A DNA stretch of 64,000 nt from positions 62,001 through 126,000 of the forward strand of contig NZ_JAHSPF010000008.1 in assembly GCF_019132875.1 (NCBI RefSeq), in the 5' to 3' direction. Shown here in pieces: positions 20,149 to 29,361 of this stretch; the stretch's first letter is position 1, and every line of letters begins with the position of its first letter. A model generated the notes under the pieces. The model was not told the origin of the DNA. It did no database searches and worked only from the letters and a program-made list of their open reading frames with translations. Origin of the DNA: Erwinia phyllosphaerae. Lineage in GTDB: Bacteria > Pseudomonadota > Gammaproteobacteria > Enterobacterales > Enterobacteriaceae. Made by a program: the position numbers and the translations under genes.

Positions 20149-20569
20149 CGGCATCCGGTTTATTAAACAGGAAGAGGGGGAGCGGCTTATCGCCTACCGT
20201 GACAGCCGCGGCATATTAACTATCGGTGTAGGCCATACGGGACTGATTAATAACCAGCCCATTATCGATGGAATGAGTATTACCGTTGAGAAATCGCTCG
20301 AATTACTGCTGGCTGATATTGCGCAAACTGAAAAAGTCATAAACGAACAGGTAAAGCTCAGCCTGACGCAGAATCAGTATGACGCTTTATGTAGCCTGGT
20401 TTTTAATATCGGTACTCGTGCTTTTTCTCAATCAACCGTGCTGAAAAAAATAAACGAAGGAGACTATCAGGCAGGTGCCGCAGCAATGCTGCTGTGGAAA
20501 AGAGCGGGTAATCATTCAGATCTTCTTCTCGCGCGCAGGCAGCGCGAAGCCAGGCTTTTTTTATCATAA
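20132..20569 (+). CDS. Phage lysozyme (GH24 endolysin)
   Basis: Muramidase that cleaves the MurNAc-GlcNAc bond in peptidoglycan. 145 residues. The catalytic triad of the T4/P21 type is seen as Glu in QEEGERLIAYRD, then Asp, then Thr in GILTIGVGHT. There is no signal-anchor at the N-terminus, so export must use the holin hole. A GGAGGA ribosome site precedes the ATG. Confidence 0.92.
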   Translation: MKISRNGIRFIKQEEGERLIAYRDSRGILTIGVGHTGLINNQPIIDGMSITVEKSLELLLADIAQTEKVINEQVKLSLTQNQYDALCSLVFNIGTRAFSQSTVLKKINEGDYQAGAAAMLLWKRAGNHSDLLLARRQREARLFLS

Positions 20570-20654
20570 CCATCGCGCTAACTAACGGCGGACTGTAGTT
20601 TACAGCTCGCTATGACAACTATTTTCTATAATTTATTTAATAAAGGAAATCAAG

Positions 20655-22475
20655 ATGATTGAAGTTAATTCATTTGCAGAACTCCGTACCACGCAGCCTT
20701 CCGCTTCTGGTGAAATTGCCATGCTGAAACGTTATTACGATAAGGACTCCACTTTTCAGGGCGGCGGTCGCTTTGTTGGCTTTCTTGATAATAAAGTAGC
20801 GGCATCGGCAGATGACGGCGGCTCTATGGCGGTGGCAACCGGCGGCGGTTATTACTGGAAGCGTATTATCGATAACGTCGAGGATATTAATATCTATCAT
20901 TTCGGCGGCAAGCGGCTGCGTGGAGACAGCAGCTTTGATGCGGATAACGGTACGGTTAACCACGACGCCTGCGTAAATATGTATAAGTGGGGCCAGGCTT
21001 TCTCCTCGCCGGTAAGCGATACCACAAAAAATCCCGTGCATGGCGTAGGCATTCGTTTTCCTGCCGGCAAGTTCCTGGTTAACCCGGTCGATCTTACCGG
21101 CGAAGGTGAAATCAACTATTTCAGCCTGTACGGCGACGACGGCGAATACGGCATTTCGCCACGCACGATTATTATCTCTGATAAATCGGCCGCGACGGTA
21201 TTCAAGGTTGCGGCACGCCGTACGGCCATTCGCGGGATCTTCTGGGATGGCCAGGCCGAGGCGGACACCACCACCAATACGGACGTTATCACTGCGGCTA
21301 TGGTCAGCAACACCCAGCCGTTTTTTGAAAATACCGTTATCGAAGGGGAATACGTCAATATTACCTGCTGCCGTATCGAAAAGATTGGCGGCTCCGCGTT
21401 CAAGCTTCTGGACACGCTGGATACGCGCCTGGATCAGATTTACAGCAGTACTACCTATGCCCGCGTCTTTGACATTCAGTGGTCTGACTCCCTGGTGGGC
21501 AAATGGGATCACTCTACGGCGGTAGAGCTATCAAACTGTAATTTCCAGAAAGGCTATGCCGACGCCACGCTCTATATGCCGCGCGTTACCCAGGGCCTGA
21601 TCCACAACGTCTGGATTGAGCATACCCGCTATCCGGGCGATCTGAGCAACGGCCAGTGGATTATTGACGCGCTAAGCATTGAATCTTCAGATAATCCCCT
21701 GAAGCTCAACTACACCAGAGCGACGATCCGCGGGTTGAGTCTACAGTCGGGCGGGAAAGTGGATTTAACTAAGGCAGGTACTTCCTGGCTCTCCGGCTAT
21801 GAATATGGCTGGCGTCGTGATGAAAACTTCGGCACGGAAATGACCGGCTCGCTGAAGGCGGGATGGTATTCCGGCTATCGGGTCAGCAACAGCACCGATG
21901 CTGATAAATGGTTCCGCGTCGGCAAATTCTTCTTCCCACACGCCAACCAGCACTGGCATCTGGAAATGCACGGTAAAACGCTGCGGGATACCGTTACCTT
22001 GCCTACGGACGCGCCTTTATTGACCAACGTTTGCGGTAAGGCTTATTTAAATCTTTATCGCGGCGCCAGCTCGGTTGGCGGCAACCTGCATTATGAAGGC
22101 GATGCGGGCGTGACGGACTGCATTGTGCGCACCAGTGACAGTAAAGGCCTGTATGGTGAAGTCTGGATTAAGCTCAAAGCGCAGTGTGGAGACGTAGTCG
22201 TCAATCTGAAAACGACCGGGCCATCGCGGTTCGAAGCCGGGGAATGCTCGCTGTTCAGCGCTGACTTCTCAGAAGTCACCGATCTGGACACCGATAACCG
22301 CGTCAAGCTGTCCACGGTAATGAACTTTCACAACGGCTCAGCCGGTTATGGTTTTGACAGCAGCGTCGTCACGCTGGCAACGGCGGTTGCCGATGCGCCA
22401 GCCTCGACCGCGACGCCAGCAGGCTATATCACGGTTAAAATTAACGGCGTTAACAGGAAGCTTGCTTATTTCTGA
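20655..22475 (+). CDS. Tailspike with depolymerase-like architecture
   Basis: 606 residues. The N-terminus (SFAELRTTQPSASGE, GGGRFVGF, then SADDGGSMAVATGGGYYWKRI) matches the entry segment common to phage exopolysaccharide depolymerases and tailspikes. The middle (about residues 95-400) looks like a right-handed beta-helix with repeated short strands (AVELSNCNF, ATIRGLSL). The C-terminal part is likely a trimerisation or carbohydrate-binding region. No virion-anchoring domain precedes residue 1. It lies between the lysozyme and spanin genes, apart from the fibre at the end of the tail module. Function as a polysaccharide-degrading or -binding spike is inferred; the substrate is unknown. A good AAGGAAAT ribosome site precedes the ATG. 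Confidence 0.7.
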   Translation: MIEVNSFAELRTTQPSASGEIAMLKRYYDKDSTFQGGGRFVGFLDNKVAASADDGGSMAVATGGGYYWKRIIDNVEDINIYHFGGKRLRGDSSFDADNGTVNHDACVNMYKWGQAFSSPVSDTTKNPVHGVGIRFPAGKFLVNPVDLTGEGEINYFSLYGDDGEYGISPRTIIISDKSAATVFKVAARRTAIRGIFWDGQAEADTTTNTDVITAAMVSNTQPFFENTVIEGEYVNITCCRIEKIGGSAFKLLDTLDTRLDQIYSSTTYARVFDIQWSDSLVGKWDHSTAVELSNCNFQKGYADATLYMPRVTQGLIHNVWIEHTRYPGDLSNGQWIIDALSIESSDNPLKLNYTRATIRGLSLQSGGKVDLTKAGTSWLSGYEYGWRRDENFGTEMTGSLKAGWYSGYRVSNSTDADKWFRVGKFFFPHANQHWHLEMHGKTLRDTVTLPTDAPLLTNVCGKAYLNLYRGASSVGGNLHYEGDAGVTDCIVRTSDSKGLYGEVWIKLKAQCGDVVVNLKTTGPSRFEAGECSLFSADFSEVTDLDTDNRVKLSTVMNFHNGSAGYGFDSSVVTLATAVADAPASTATPAGYITVKINGVNRKLAYF

Positions 22476-22503
22476 TAAGCGAATAAGTTCAGTAATGAAA
22501 TAA

Positions 22504-22941
22504 ATGAACGCTAAAACAATAGCTCTTGTCGTTCTTTTTGTTGCTGCGATGGCCGCTGCGCAAACGGCGCATTATTACTACGTTCATTATAAAGAGACGC
22601 GTAATCAACTCGGCCAACAGCAGCAGCAGCTCGAGAACTTACGGCAGCGGGTTAATGAAAACGCCGCCCTGGATAAAAAATATGTTTTGCAAACGCAGCA
22701 GGCTAAAGAAAATATCCGCCAGCTTGAGCGCGATGTGGCTTCTGGCCAGCGCAGGCTGCAGTTCGCCGCCGGTTGTCACAGCAGCGCCGCGCCCGGCACC
22801 ACCGGCATGGCTGATGCAGCCAGCCCCGGACCTGATGACGCCGTTAAACGGCATTATTTCACTCTCAGGGAAAGAATAAATACCGCGCGAATACAGATTG
22901 CGGGCCTGCAGGAATATATCCGTCAGCAGTGCCTGAAATAA
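22504..22941 (+). CDS. i-spanin (Rz-like lysis protein)
   Basis: 145 residues with one N-terminal membrane helix (residues 4-22) and a periplasmic coiled coil rich in Gln, Glu and Arg (LGQQQQQLENLRQRVNEN and following). This is the Rz/LysB type that, with the lipoprotein Rz1, fuses inner and outer membranes in the last step of lysis. The partner is encoded within it in another frame. Confidence 0.83.
   Translation: MNAKTIALVVLFVAAMAAAQTAHYYYVHYKETRNQLGQQQQQLENLRQRVNENAALDKKYVLQTQQAKENIRQLERDVASGQRRLQFAAGCHSSAAPGTTGMADAASPGPDDAVKRHYFTLRERINTARIQIAGLQEYIRQQCLK
22682..22879 (+). CDS. o-spanin (Rz1-like lipoprotein), embedded in Rz
   Basis: 65 residues in an alternative frame wholly inside the i-spanin gene. 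It has a basic N-terminus, a hydrophobic stretch and a cysteine in LLASAGCSS at residue 26, followed by the proline-rich PPVVTAAPRPAPPAW and the typical end WLMQPAPDLMTPLNGI. The lipobox is not ideal (Ser at -3), but the tail is characteristic of Rz1/LysC. The open frame extends upstream to 22526; the ATG at 22682 is chosen because it gives a signal sequence of normal length. Confidence 0.75.
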   Translation: MFCKRSRLKKISASLSAMWLLASAGCSSPPVVTAAPRPAPPAWLMQPAPDLMTPLNGIISLSGKE

Positions 22942-22953
22942 ACAGGAGGTGGT

Positions 22954-23502
22954 TTGAATAATAACAGCAGTGAAACTGCGGGATGGCTGACGCCCGTCAG
23001 CGACGATCCCGCTTATGACAATGCTCTGGAAGAATATATTAAAGGACTGGTTCAGGGCATTTGCGGTCTTGATGAGAATTATATTATTTCCGTAGATAGT
23101 GCGAATTTCTCTTCTGTTATTACAGCAAGCGAAAACAGCTGCGCTTTTACGCTTAATAAAATTTCCACCGAAGGCGATGCTGCGCTGGTTAATCAACAGG
23201 AGGAAAAGGCAGAGCTTTATCAAAACGAAATTATTGAATGCCTGCTGCATTTTTATGGTTCTGCCGCACAAGGCTACGCCGCCCGTTTTCGGGACGGCAG
23301 CCAGCTGTCGCAAAATCATGCGCAATTACAGCAGTTATCGCTCGGTATCAGGGAGTGCAGCCCATTGACGACCGCATCCGAGCTTATTAATGACACCCGG
23401 AAACGGCGTTACGAAATGACCGTCACTCTGGTTCGCAAAATTGTCCGTGAATACGGAATTCATTCGCTGGTGGCAACGCCGGTCACTATTTTTGGAGAAT
23501 AA
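22954..23502 (+). CDS. Phage neck/tail-terminator-like protein (LIC_12616 type)
   Basis: 182 residues, TTG start at 22954 with a strong AGGAGGT site 4 bp upstream. Pattern and position directly before the sheath gene fit the neck or tail-terminator proteins of DUF3383-type myoviruses, which cap the head-facing end of the tail tube. In a headless particle such a cap would close the tail. The assignment is from context and general resemblance. Confidence 0.6.
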   Translation: MNNNSSETAGWLTPVSDDPAYDNALEEYIKGLVQGICGLDENYIISVDSANFSSVITASENSCAFTLNKISTEGDAALVNQQEEKAELYQNEIIECLLHFYGSAAQGYAARFRDGSQLSQNHAQLQQLSLGIRECSPLTTASELINDTRKRRYEMTVTLVRKIVREYGIHSLVATPVTIFGE

Positions 23503-23505
23503 AAC

Positions 23506-24657
23506 ATGCCTCAAGGACTCCCTTTATCCGGAATCGTCAACGTCGACATTATTATGTCACCCGCTGCGACAGCAGGCCGTAATTTTGGCGCCATGTTGAT
23601 TATGGGAACGTCGACCGTTATTCCGCTGACTGAACGCCTGCGCCTGTATACCAGCGCCGCCGATATCGGCACGGATTTTGGCCTGGATTCCGCTGAATAT
23701 CAGGCCGCTTCCCTCTATTTTTCCCAGTCGCCGCAGCCGCAGCAGCTCTACATTGGCCGCTGGGCGAAAACGCTGGCTTCTGGCGAAGAAGGCAAAACGG
23801 AAACGCTGGCCGAGGCCGTGAACGCCGCGCTTGAATACGCCAGCTGGTACGGGCTTGCCGTAGCAACCGCAGCAGATGATGTGGTCAGCGATGAGGATAT
23901 CCTGGCCGTTGCAGCGGCTATTGAAGCCGCTGGCCAGAGCCGCGTTTTCGCCGTCACTACCGCCAGCGAAGCCACGCTCAGCGCCACCTCAACCACCGAT
24001 CTGGCGGCACGGCTTAAGGCAGCGGGCTATGCGCGCACTTTCGTGCAGTATTCCACCCACAGTCGCTTTGCCGCCGTTTCGGCATTTGCGCGCGCCTTTA
24101 CCGTCAACTTTAGCGGCAGCAACACCACGCTGACGCTGAAATTCAAAACGGAGCCGGGCGTCACTTACGAAACGCTAAGCGCCAGCCAGGCCGCCGTGCT
24201 TGAAAGCAAACGGGCCAATGCCTATGTGCTGTTTGCCAATGACAGCGCCATTTTGCAACAGGGCGTGATGGCTAACGGCGACTTCTTCGATGAGCGCCAC
24301 GGGCTGGACTGGCTGCAAAACTACGTGCAGACCAATCTCTACAACCTGCTTTATACCTCAACCAGCAAGATCCCGCAGACCGAAGCGGGCATCACCAGGC
24401 TGTTAAGCAACGTGGAAGCCTCTATGGACCAGGCCGTGACTAACGGGTTGATTGCGCCAGGCGTCTGGAACGGCGGCGCGATTGGGCAACTGGCCGCTGG
24501 CGACACGCTGACTAAAGGTTATTACGCGTATGCGCAGCCGCTGGCGCTACAGGCGCAGGCCGATCGCGAAGCGCGTAAAGCGCCGCTGATTCAGGTTGCC
24601 TGCAAACTGGCCGGTGCCGTGCACTACGCCGATGTTCAAATCAATGTTGTTCGATAA
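23506..24657 (+). CDS. Tail sheath protein (DUF3383 family)
   Basis: 383 residues. Starts [30 protein letters not shown] and contains [15 protein letters not shown], both hallmarks of DUF3383 proteins, the contractile sheath of this group of myoviruses. The C-terminus, with [35 protein letters not shown], is also typical. Sheath presence makes this an R-type (contractile) rather than an F-type particle. Confidence 0.87.
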   Translation: MPQGLPLSGIVNVDIIMSPAATAGRNFGAMLIMGTSTVIPLTERLRLYTSAADIGTDFGLDSAEYQAASLYFSQSPQPQQLYIGRWAKTLASGEEGKTETLAEAVNAALEYASWYGLAVATAADDVVSDEDILAVAAAIEAAGQSRVFAVTTASEATLSATSTTDLAARLKAAGYARTFVQYSTHSRFAAVSAFARAFTVNFSGSNTTLTLKFKTEPGVTYETLSASQAAVLESKRANAYVLFANDSAILQQGVMANGDFFDERHGLDWLQNYVQTNLYNLLYTSTSKIPQTEAGITRLLSNVEASMDQAVTNGLIAPGVWNGGAIGQLAAGDTLTKGYYAYAQPLALQAQADREARKAPLIQVACKLAGAVHYADVQINVVR

Positions 24658-24669
24658 GGAAAAATAATT

Positions 24670-25110
24670 ATGTCTGCATACTCATTTATGGATGTTACCG
24701 CATCTTTTACCGGCCCTGGCGTAGCGTTCGATCTGGGCAGCGGCTCTGGAACCTCAGAGGAAGGTATCGTCGTGACCATGAAGGAAAGTAAGAACAGCAT
24801 GACGCTGGGTATTGATGGCGAAGGGATGAACTCTTTACTGCCGGGCAAGTCCGGTCAAATCACCATTAATTTACTGCAAACTTCCCCGGTAAACAAAAAG
24901 CTCTCCCTGGTCTATAACGCGCAGAGCCAGCTTTCTTCAACCTGGGGGAAAAATATTATCGTTATTCGCAATAGTTCTTCCGGCGAAATTATTACCGCGC
25001 GCGGCGTCGCCTTTCAGAAGCTGCCCGATCGTAAATTTGCCAAAGAGGGCGGCACCACCGCCTGGGTTTTCGACTGCATCAAAGTCGATATGGTTATCGG
25101 GGAGTATTAA
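24670..25110 (+). CDS. Tail tube protein (DUF3277-like)
   Basis: 146 residues: MSAYSFMDVTASFTGPGVAFDLGSG at the start, ending KVDMVIGEY. Directly follows the sheath gene, the normal place for the inner tube subunit, and resembles the DUF3277 family of phage structural proteins. It lacks a signal peptide and membrane helices. Confidence 0.8.
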   Translation: MSAYSFMDVTASFTGPGVAFDLGSGSGTSEEGIVVTMKESKNSMTLGIDGEGMNSLLPGKSGQITINLLQTSPVNKKLSLVYNAQSQLSSTWGKNIIVIRNSSSGEIITARGVAFQKLPDRKFAKEGGTTAWVFDCIKVDMVIGEY

Positions 25111-25113
25111 TCG

Positions 25114-25539
25114 ATGGAATTTACGCTTAACGAAATCCCTTTCCGCATTGCAAAACTGGACGTGTTTCAGCAGCTCAAGGTTTCACGAAAACTTCTGCCG
25201 CTGCTGGCTGGCCTGCTGGCGGACATCAATACGGTGAAATCTGCGGCGGCAGCGGGCGACTATTTCCAGGTGCTGGAAAAAGCCCTGCCGGCCATTGCCC
25301 AGTCGCTGGCGAATATGAGCGAGGAAGATACCAATGCGATTCTGCATCCTTGCCTTGCCGTGGTCTCCCGGCAGCAGGGAAAAGGCTGGGTGCCGATCTT
25401 CTCTCAGGGCGTGTTGATGTTCGACGATCTGGATTTGCCCACCATGCTCAGGCTGGTATTGCGGGTAGTGGAGGATTCGCTGGGTGATTTTTTGCCCGAA
25501 CTCCCCGTCAACAAGACTGCCGACCCGACAGCGGCCTGA
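25114..25539 (+). CDS. Tail assembly chaperone
   Basis: 141 residues, mostly helical, between the tube and tape-measure genes, where tail assembly chaperones are always encoded. Contains FRIAKLDVFQQLKVSRKLLPLL. It is paired with the 62-residue frame that follows through a TGATG overlap; no slippery heptanucleotide was seen at the junction, so coupled reinitiation rather than frameshifting is expected. Confidence 0.7.
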   Translation: MEFTLNEIPFRIAKLDVFQQLKVSRKLLPLLAGLLADINTVKSAAAAGDYFQVLEKALPAIAQSLANMSEEDTNAILHPCLAVVSRQQGKGWVPIFSQGVLMFDDLDLPTMLRLVLRVVEDSLGDFLPELPVNKTADPTAA

Positions 25540-25727
25540 TGCTGGAAACGCTTCCTGACGGGGAAGATTTTCTGATGCGCCCGGTAGAGGCCGGGCTTAT
25601 CAGCTACACCGCGCTCAAGGATGGCTCAGTGGATCTGGCGGATATTGGCCGCCTGAACGACTGGCTGGATCTGAAAGCGGATAATCAACACCGCATTGAG
25701 CAATGGAAACAGGCCAATGAACGCTGA
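25539..25727 (+). CDS. Small tail assembly protein (DUF6889-like)
   Basis: 62 residues starting at the ATG in TGATG, overlapping the preceding stop. Acidic, with FLMRPVEAGLISYTALKDGSVDLADIGRLNDWLDLK. Its place between the chaperone and tape measure fits the second chaperone part found in many phages. The function is assumed from position only. Confidence 0.65.
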   Translation: MLETLPDGEDFLMRPVEAGLISYTALKDGSVDLADIGRLNDWLDLKADNQHRIEQWKQANER

Positions 25728-27378
25728 AAATACAAAAAATTTTCTGATGGTGCTGGAAAATCAGCTGGCGGCGGAGGCCACCGGCTGGCAGAAAGTCAGG
25801 CAGCTGATCCAGCAGCCTGACTTTCAAAGCAACGACCAGACGGCAAAAGCGCTCGATTTGCAGAAAATCAAACAGACGGTCGAACAGGCAGGCAAAGCGC
25901 TGGTGGAATACATCAACCGGTTTGCCAGTCGCCTGGAGCAGCTCGGCACCAGGGCGAAAAATGCCGGAATGGATGCCGGTGATTTGAAAGCGCTTGAGTA
26001 TGGTGCCGGACAAACCGGCTTAAGTAATGAGGCTATCGCTAAAGCCTCAGCGATGCTGACCACGCCAGGCGCGGAGGCGCGCCTGAATAAATTAGGCGTA
26101 AACACGCGCGACGCCAGTGGGCAGCTGAAAGCGAGCAGCGAGATTTTCAGTGACGCCAGCAACACGCTTGGCGCACTGCCGCAGTCTCAGGCACTGGAAA
26201 CGGCTAAGCAGCTGGGACTGGCACCCGATGTGCTGGTTGCCATGCAAAACGGGCTTGGGAAGTTTATCGGCGACTATAACCAGCTTTCCGCTTCCGTCGG
26301 CGTCAACATGGCGACTGCCGTTTCCGGTTCCGACCATTTTATGACGGCTCAGCGTAAATTTGACGAGGTGGTGGAGCTGCTGCAAACCAAAAGCAGCGGG
26401 CGGCTGACGAATGGGCTGGGCGATATTTTCGATAACCTGAGCAAACAGCTGCTGGATAATGCTCCGGACGTACAGCGCGTGCTGGATGGCGCGGTCACCT
26501 TACTGCTGTGGCTGGCCGAAACAGGCGAGCATGTAGCCATTCGCCTTATTCAGGCCGTAGCCGAACTAAGCAGCTGGTGGGGCTCTCTGGATGACACCAC
26601 GCAGGGGCTGATTGGGGCGCTGGGCGCAGTAGCCGCCGCATGGCTGGTACTGAACAGCGCTTTTTTAATGTCGCCGATTGGCATTGTGATAGCGCTGGCC
26701 GCCGGGCTGTTTGCCCTCTATGACAGCTACAAAACCTGGCAGGAGGGCGGAAAGACATTTATCGATTGGGGTGCCTGGGCACCGGGCATTAATGCGGCCA
26801 AAGATGCGCTGAGCTGGCTGCTGGATAAGTTCACTAAGCTGAAGGACGGCACGCTTGACTGGAAAAGCGGTCTGCAAACGCTGGCCGCTTTTATGTCCGG
26901 AAACTGGTCACCGGCCATGACCGGCGCGGTAGATCGGGTTAAGGAATATTTTAACGGCTTTTTTACGGATATCGCGAATAAAGTGGCGAACAGTCCCGTC
27001 TGGAGCCTGCTCCGCAAACTGCGGATTATATCGGACAAAGATACTCAGGACATGCTCAACGCGTCACATCCTTTTACGATCTCACAGGCAGCGGCAAATC
27101 CACTGAGCGAGCAGCACGTTCGCATTCTGAACAACGTTATGGGCCTTTCCACCCTCGACAATATGATGGGCATGATGCCGTCAGGCAGAACCGGTCGGGC
27201 GCCCTGGCAAAATGAAACAGGGTCAGCAACGACGGATAATTCTGTGGGCGTGCAGCAGGAAACCAATATCTATGTGCAGGGCGTTAGTGACCCGCACCTG
27301 GCGGCCAGAAAAGTGGCTGACGGTCAGTTCGACGTTAATTCGCTTCTGGTACAGAAATTAAGAAGGGTGCCCGTATGA
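25717..27378 (+). CDS. Tail tape measure protein
   Basis: 553 residues from ATG 25717 (a TTG at 25696 is an alternative). Long helical N-terminal part, then hydrophobic segments near residues 310-345 (GLIGALGAVAAAWLVLNSAF, IGIVIALAAGLFALYD), typical of tape measures that span the tube and can insert in the target membrane. It is short for a tape measure, so the tail should be short, on the order of 80 nm if the usual 0.15 nm per residue holds. The start overlaps the preceding gene. Confidence 0.85.
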   Translation: MNAENTKNFLMVLENQLAAEATGWQKVRQLIQQPDFQSNDQTAKALDLQKIKQTVEQAGKALVEYINRFASRLEQLGTRAKNAGMDAGDLKALEYGAGQTGLSNEAIAKASAMLTTPGAEARLNKLGVNTRDASGQLKASSEIFSDASNTLGALPQSQALETAKQLGLAPDVLVAMQNGLGKFIGDYNQLSASVGVNMATAVSGSDHFMTAQRKFDEVVELLQTKSSGRLTNGLGDIFDNLSKQLLDNAPDVQRVLDGAVTLLLWLAETGEHVAIRLIQAVAELSSWWGSLDDTTQGLIGALGAVAAAWLVLNSAFLMSPIGIVIALAAGLFALYDSYKTWQEGGKTFIDWGAWAPGINAAKDALSWLLDKFTKLKDGTLDWKSGLQTLAAFMSGNWSPAMTGAVDRVKEYFNGFFTDIANKVANSPVWSLLRKLRIISDKDTQDMLNASHPFTISQAAANPLSEQHVRILNNVMGLSTLDNMMGMMPSGRTGRAPWQNETGSATTDNSVGVQQETNIYVQGVSDPHLAARKVADGQFDVNSLLVQKLRRVPV

Positions 27379-27941
27379 TGGACTTTTCCCCCACGCTTTT
27401 TATGCAGAAAAAACGCAAGATCGGCCTGCTTATTCCTGATGTGGTCATCAAAGAAACCCACACGGATAAACTGACCCTGACCTCGCATCCGGTGGAGTCC
27501 GGCGCGAATATTACCGATCACGCCTGTATGGAGCCGGCGACGTTAATTATGGAGGTTGGCTTTTCCGGCGGCGGTTCACTGGTCGATTTTATGGATACCA
27601 CCGCTTTTGGCCTTCAGGCTTATTTAAGCCCGGCGGAAAGCTATCAAAAATTGCGGGATCTACAAAGCAACAGGCAGCCGTTGAGCGTGGTAACGGGTAA
27701 GCGATTATATAACAACATGTTAATTAACCAGCTAACCGTCACCACGGATACAAAAAGTGAAAATGTGCTTTTTGCTTCGCTGGTGTTAACCGAAGTTTTA
27801 ATAACCAAAACCCGCACAACGGACAGTGCAGAAAAAGAAAATATGACCCAGGGCGCAGCGACGTCTGCCGTGCAACATAACGGCAAGAAAGTGACTAAGC
27901 CAGGTCCGACGAACGTTTCGCTGATAAGAGGGGGCAGCTAA
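27375..27941 (+). CDS. Baseplate protein, Dit-like
   Basis: 188 residues, directly after the tape measure and overlapping it by 4 bases. The pattern with IGLLIPDVVIKETHTDKLTLTSHPVESG resembles the Dit-like baseplate proteins (DUF6046-type) that start the tail hub in this phage group. The C-terminal 40 residues are low in complexity and probably flexible. Confidence 0.68.
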   Translation: MMDFSPTLFMQKKRKIGLLIPDVVIKETHTDKLTLTSHPVESGANITDHACMEPATLIMEVGFSGGGSLVDFMDTTAFGLQAYLSPAESYQKLRDLQSNRQPLSVVTGKRLYNNMLINQLTVTTDTKSENVLFASLVLTEVLITKTRTTDSAEKENMTQGAATSAVQHNGKKVTKPGPTNVSLIRGGS

Positions 27942-28249
27942 TGAAAATTACTGAAATACCCCTGACGCCCGATAATCAACAGTTTGATATCTCGATTAAT
28001 AACATCAACTATCAGATGCGGATCCTCTGGCGGGAAAATAGCTGGTTTCTCGATCTCAATGACGGCAACGGAGCGGCCATCATTACCGGCATCCCCTTAA
28101 TCACGGGTGCAGATTTATTAGCGCAATATGCCTATTTGCAGCTGGGTTTCGGCCTGTGGGTATTATCCGACACCACGTTAAATGACGCGCCAGGCGAGTA
28201 CGATCTCGGTTATTCCGCCCATCTTTGCCTCGTTACGGAGGCACTATGA
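27941..28249 (+). CDS. Baseplate plug protein (Pam3 gp18 type)
   Basis: 102 residues: ITEIPLTPDNQQFDISINNINYQMRILWRENSWFLDLNDGNG is the signature of the cyanophage Pam3-like plug family, small beta proteins that seal the baseplate hub. It shares a base with the preceding stop and overlaps the next gene in ATGA. Confidence 0.75.
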   Translation: MKITEIPLTPDNQQFDISINNINYQMRILWRENSWFLDLNDGNGAAIITGIPLITGADLLAQYAYLQLGFGLWVLSDTTLNDAPGEYDLGYSAHLCLVTEAL

Positions 28250-29331
28250 GCATTAACTGGATGCGCTATTTTGAAATCCTGCTGGAAGATAACAAAGAGT
28301 CCGTCAGGCTTAGCGATTTAAAAGTTGAGTTTAAAATTGACACGGATGTGGCAAGCAGCGGCAGCAGCGCGTTAATTACCGTTTATAACCTGAGCCAGGC
28401 AACCAGTAACGCCATCATGCGTGGGGAATATAAAAAGCTGCGCGTGAGCGCTGGCTACAGCGGGGTGACGCCCGAAGCCAACAGCAGTGACCAGGAAACC
28501 ATCCCGGTGGTGCCTGCCTGGATGGTGGGTAAAGTGCAGGAGAATCCGCCCGTTCAGGCCGAAGAACAACACTACGGCGAGGTTTTTAGCGGCGAAATTC
28601 GCTATGCCTGGCTCGATAAAAGCGGAACGGGCACCGCTAACGGCGTCGATCGCGTATTAAAAATTCAGGCCATTGACGGCCACAAAGCGGTGATGGAGGC
28701 CTCGCTAAACACTACCGTAGCCGCTGGCTACGAGCCCGCCACGCTGCATACGTTAATGATGCGTAGTTTTAACCCTTATGGCGTGACCGCTGGCGCGACG
28801 GGAAAAATGCCGACAACCCGCTTTCCGCGTGGTCGGGTGTTTTATCAAACCACCGCTCAGGCGATGGATAACGTTGCCGCTCAGTGTCGGGCAAGCTGGC
28901 AGTTTGTTGACGGCAAGCTGCAAATGGTGCCGGAAGAGAATTACGTTAACCGCATTACCGTGCTCAACAGCCAGACCGGGATGGTGGCCTCACCCACGTT
29001 AACTGCGGAAGGCATCACGCTTAAATGCCTGATTAATCCCACTATCAGCCTGCATAGCCTGGTGCAGGTTAATCAGGCCATGCTTAGCCAGACGTATTAT
29101 TCGATGGAGGCGGTAAATAAAGCGGCCGCAAAGGGAGACGAGAAACAGCATCAGGCTAATAAAGCCGGGGATGAGCAAGGCAAGTTGCCTGCGGATATTT
29201 CTGCGGACGGCGTCTATATCGTCAAAGGCATCAGCTATCTGGGCGATACCAGAGGGACAAACTGGTATATGACCTTAACCTGCGTGGTGCGCGATAAGCA
29301 GACGCCGCTGGAAAGCACCACGCATTCGTAA
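28246..29331 (+). CDS. Baseplate hub protein
   Basis: 361 residues from ATG 28246, overlapping the plug gene stop by 4 bases. N-terminal WMRYFEILLEDNKESVRLSDLKVEFKI and the middle ALNTTVAAGYEPATLHTLMMR resemble hub proteins of the gp27/gpD class that carry the central spike. The region around residues 290-330 is rich in Lys, Gln and Asp and probably an exposed loop. Confidence 0.7.
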   Translation: MSINWMRYFEILLEDNKESVRLSDLKVEFKIDTDVASSGSSALITVYNLSQATSNAIMRGEYKKLRVSAGYSGVTPEANSSDQETIPVVPAWMVGKVQENPPVQAEEQHYGEVFSGEIRYAWLDKSGTGTANGVDRVLKIQAIDGHKAVMEASLNTTVAAGYEPATLHTLMMRSFNPYGVTAGATGKMPTTRFPRGRVFYQTTAQAMDNVAAQCRASWQFVDGKLQMVPEENYVNRITVLNSQTGMVASPTLTAEGITLKCLINPTISLHSLVQVNQAMLSQTYYSMEAVNKAAAKGDEKQHQANKAGDEQGKLPADISADGVYIVKGISYLGDTRGTNWYMTLTCVVRDKQTPLESTTHS

Positions 29332-29361
29332 CATTCTGCCCCAGCGGGCTCTGGAGTTTTT

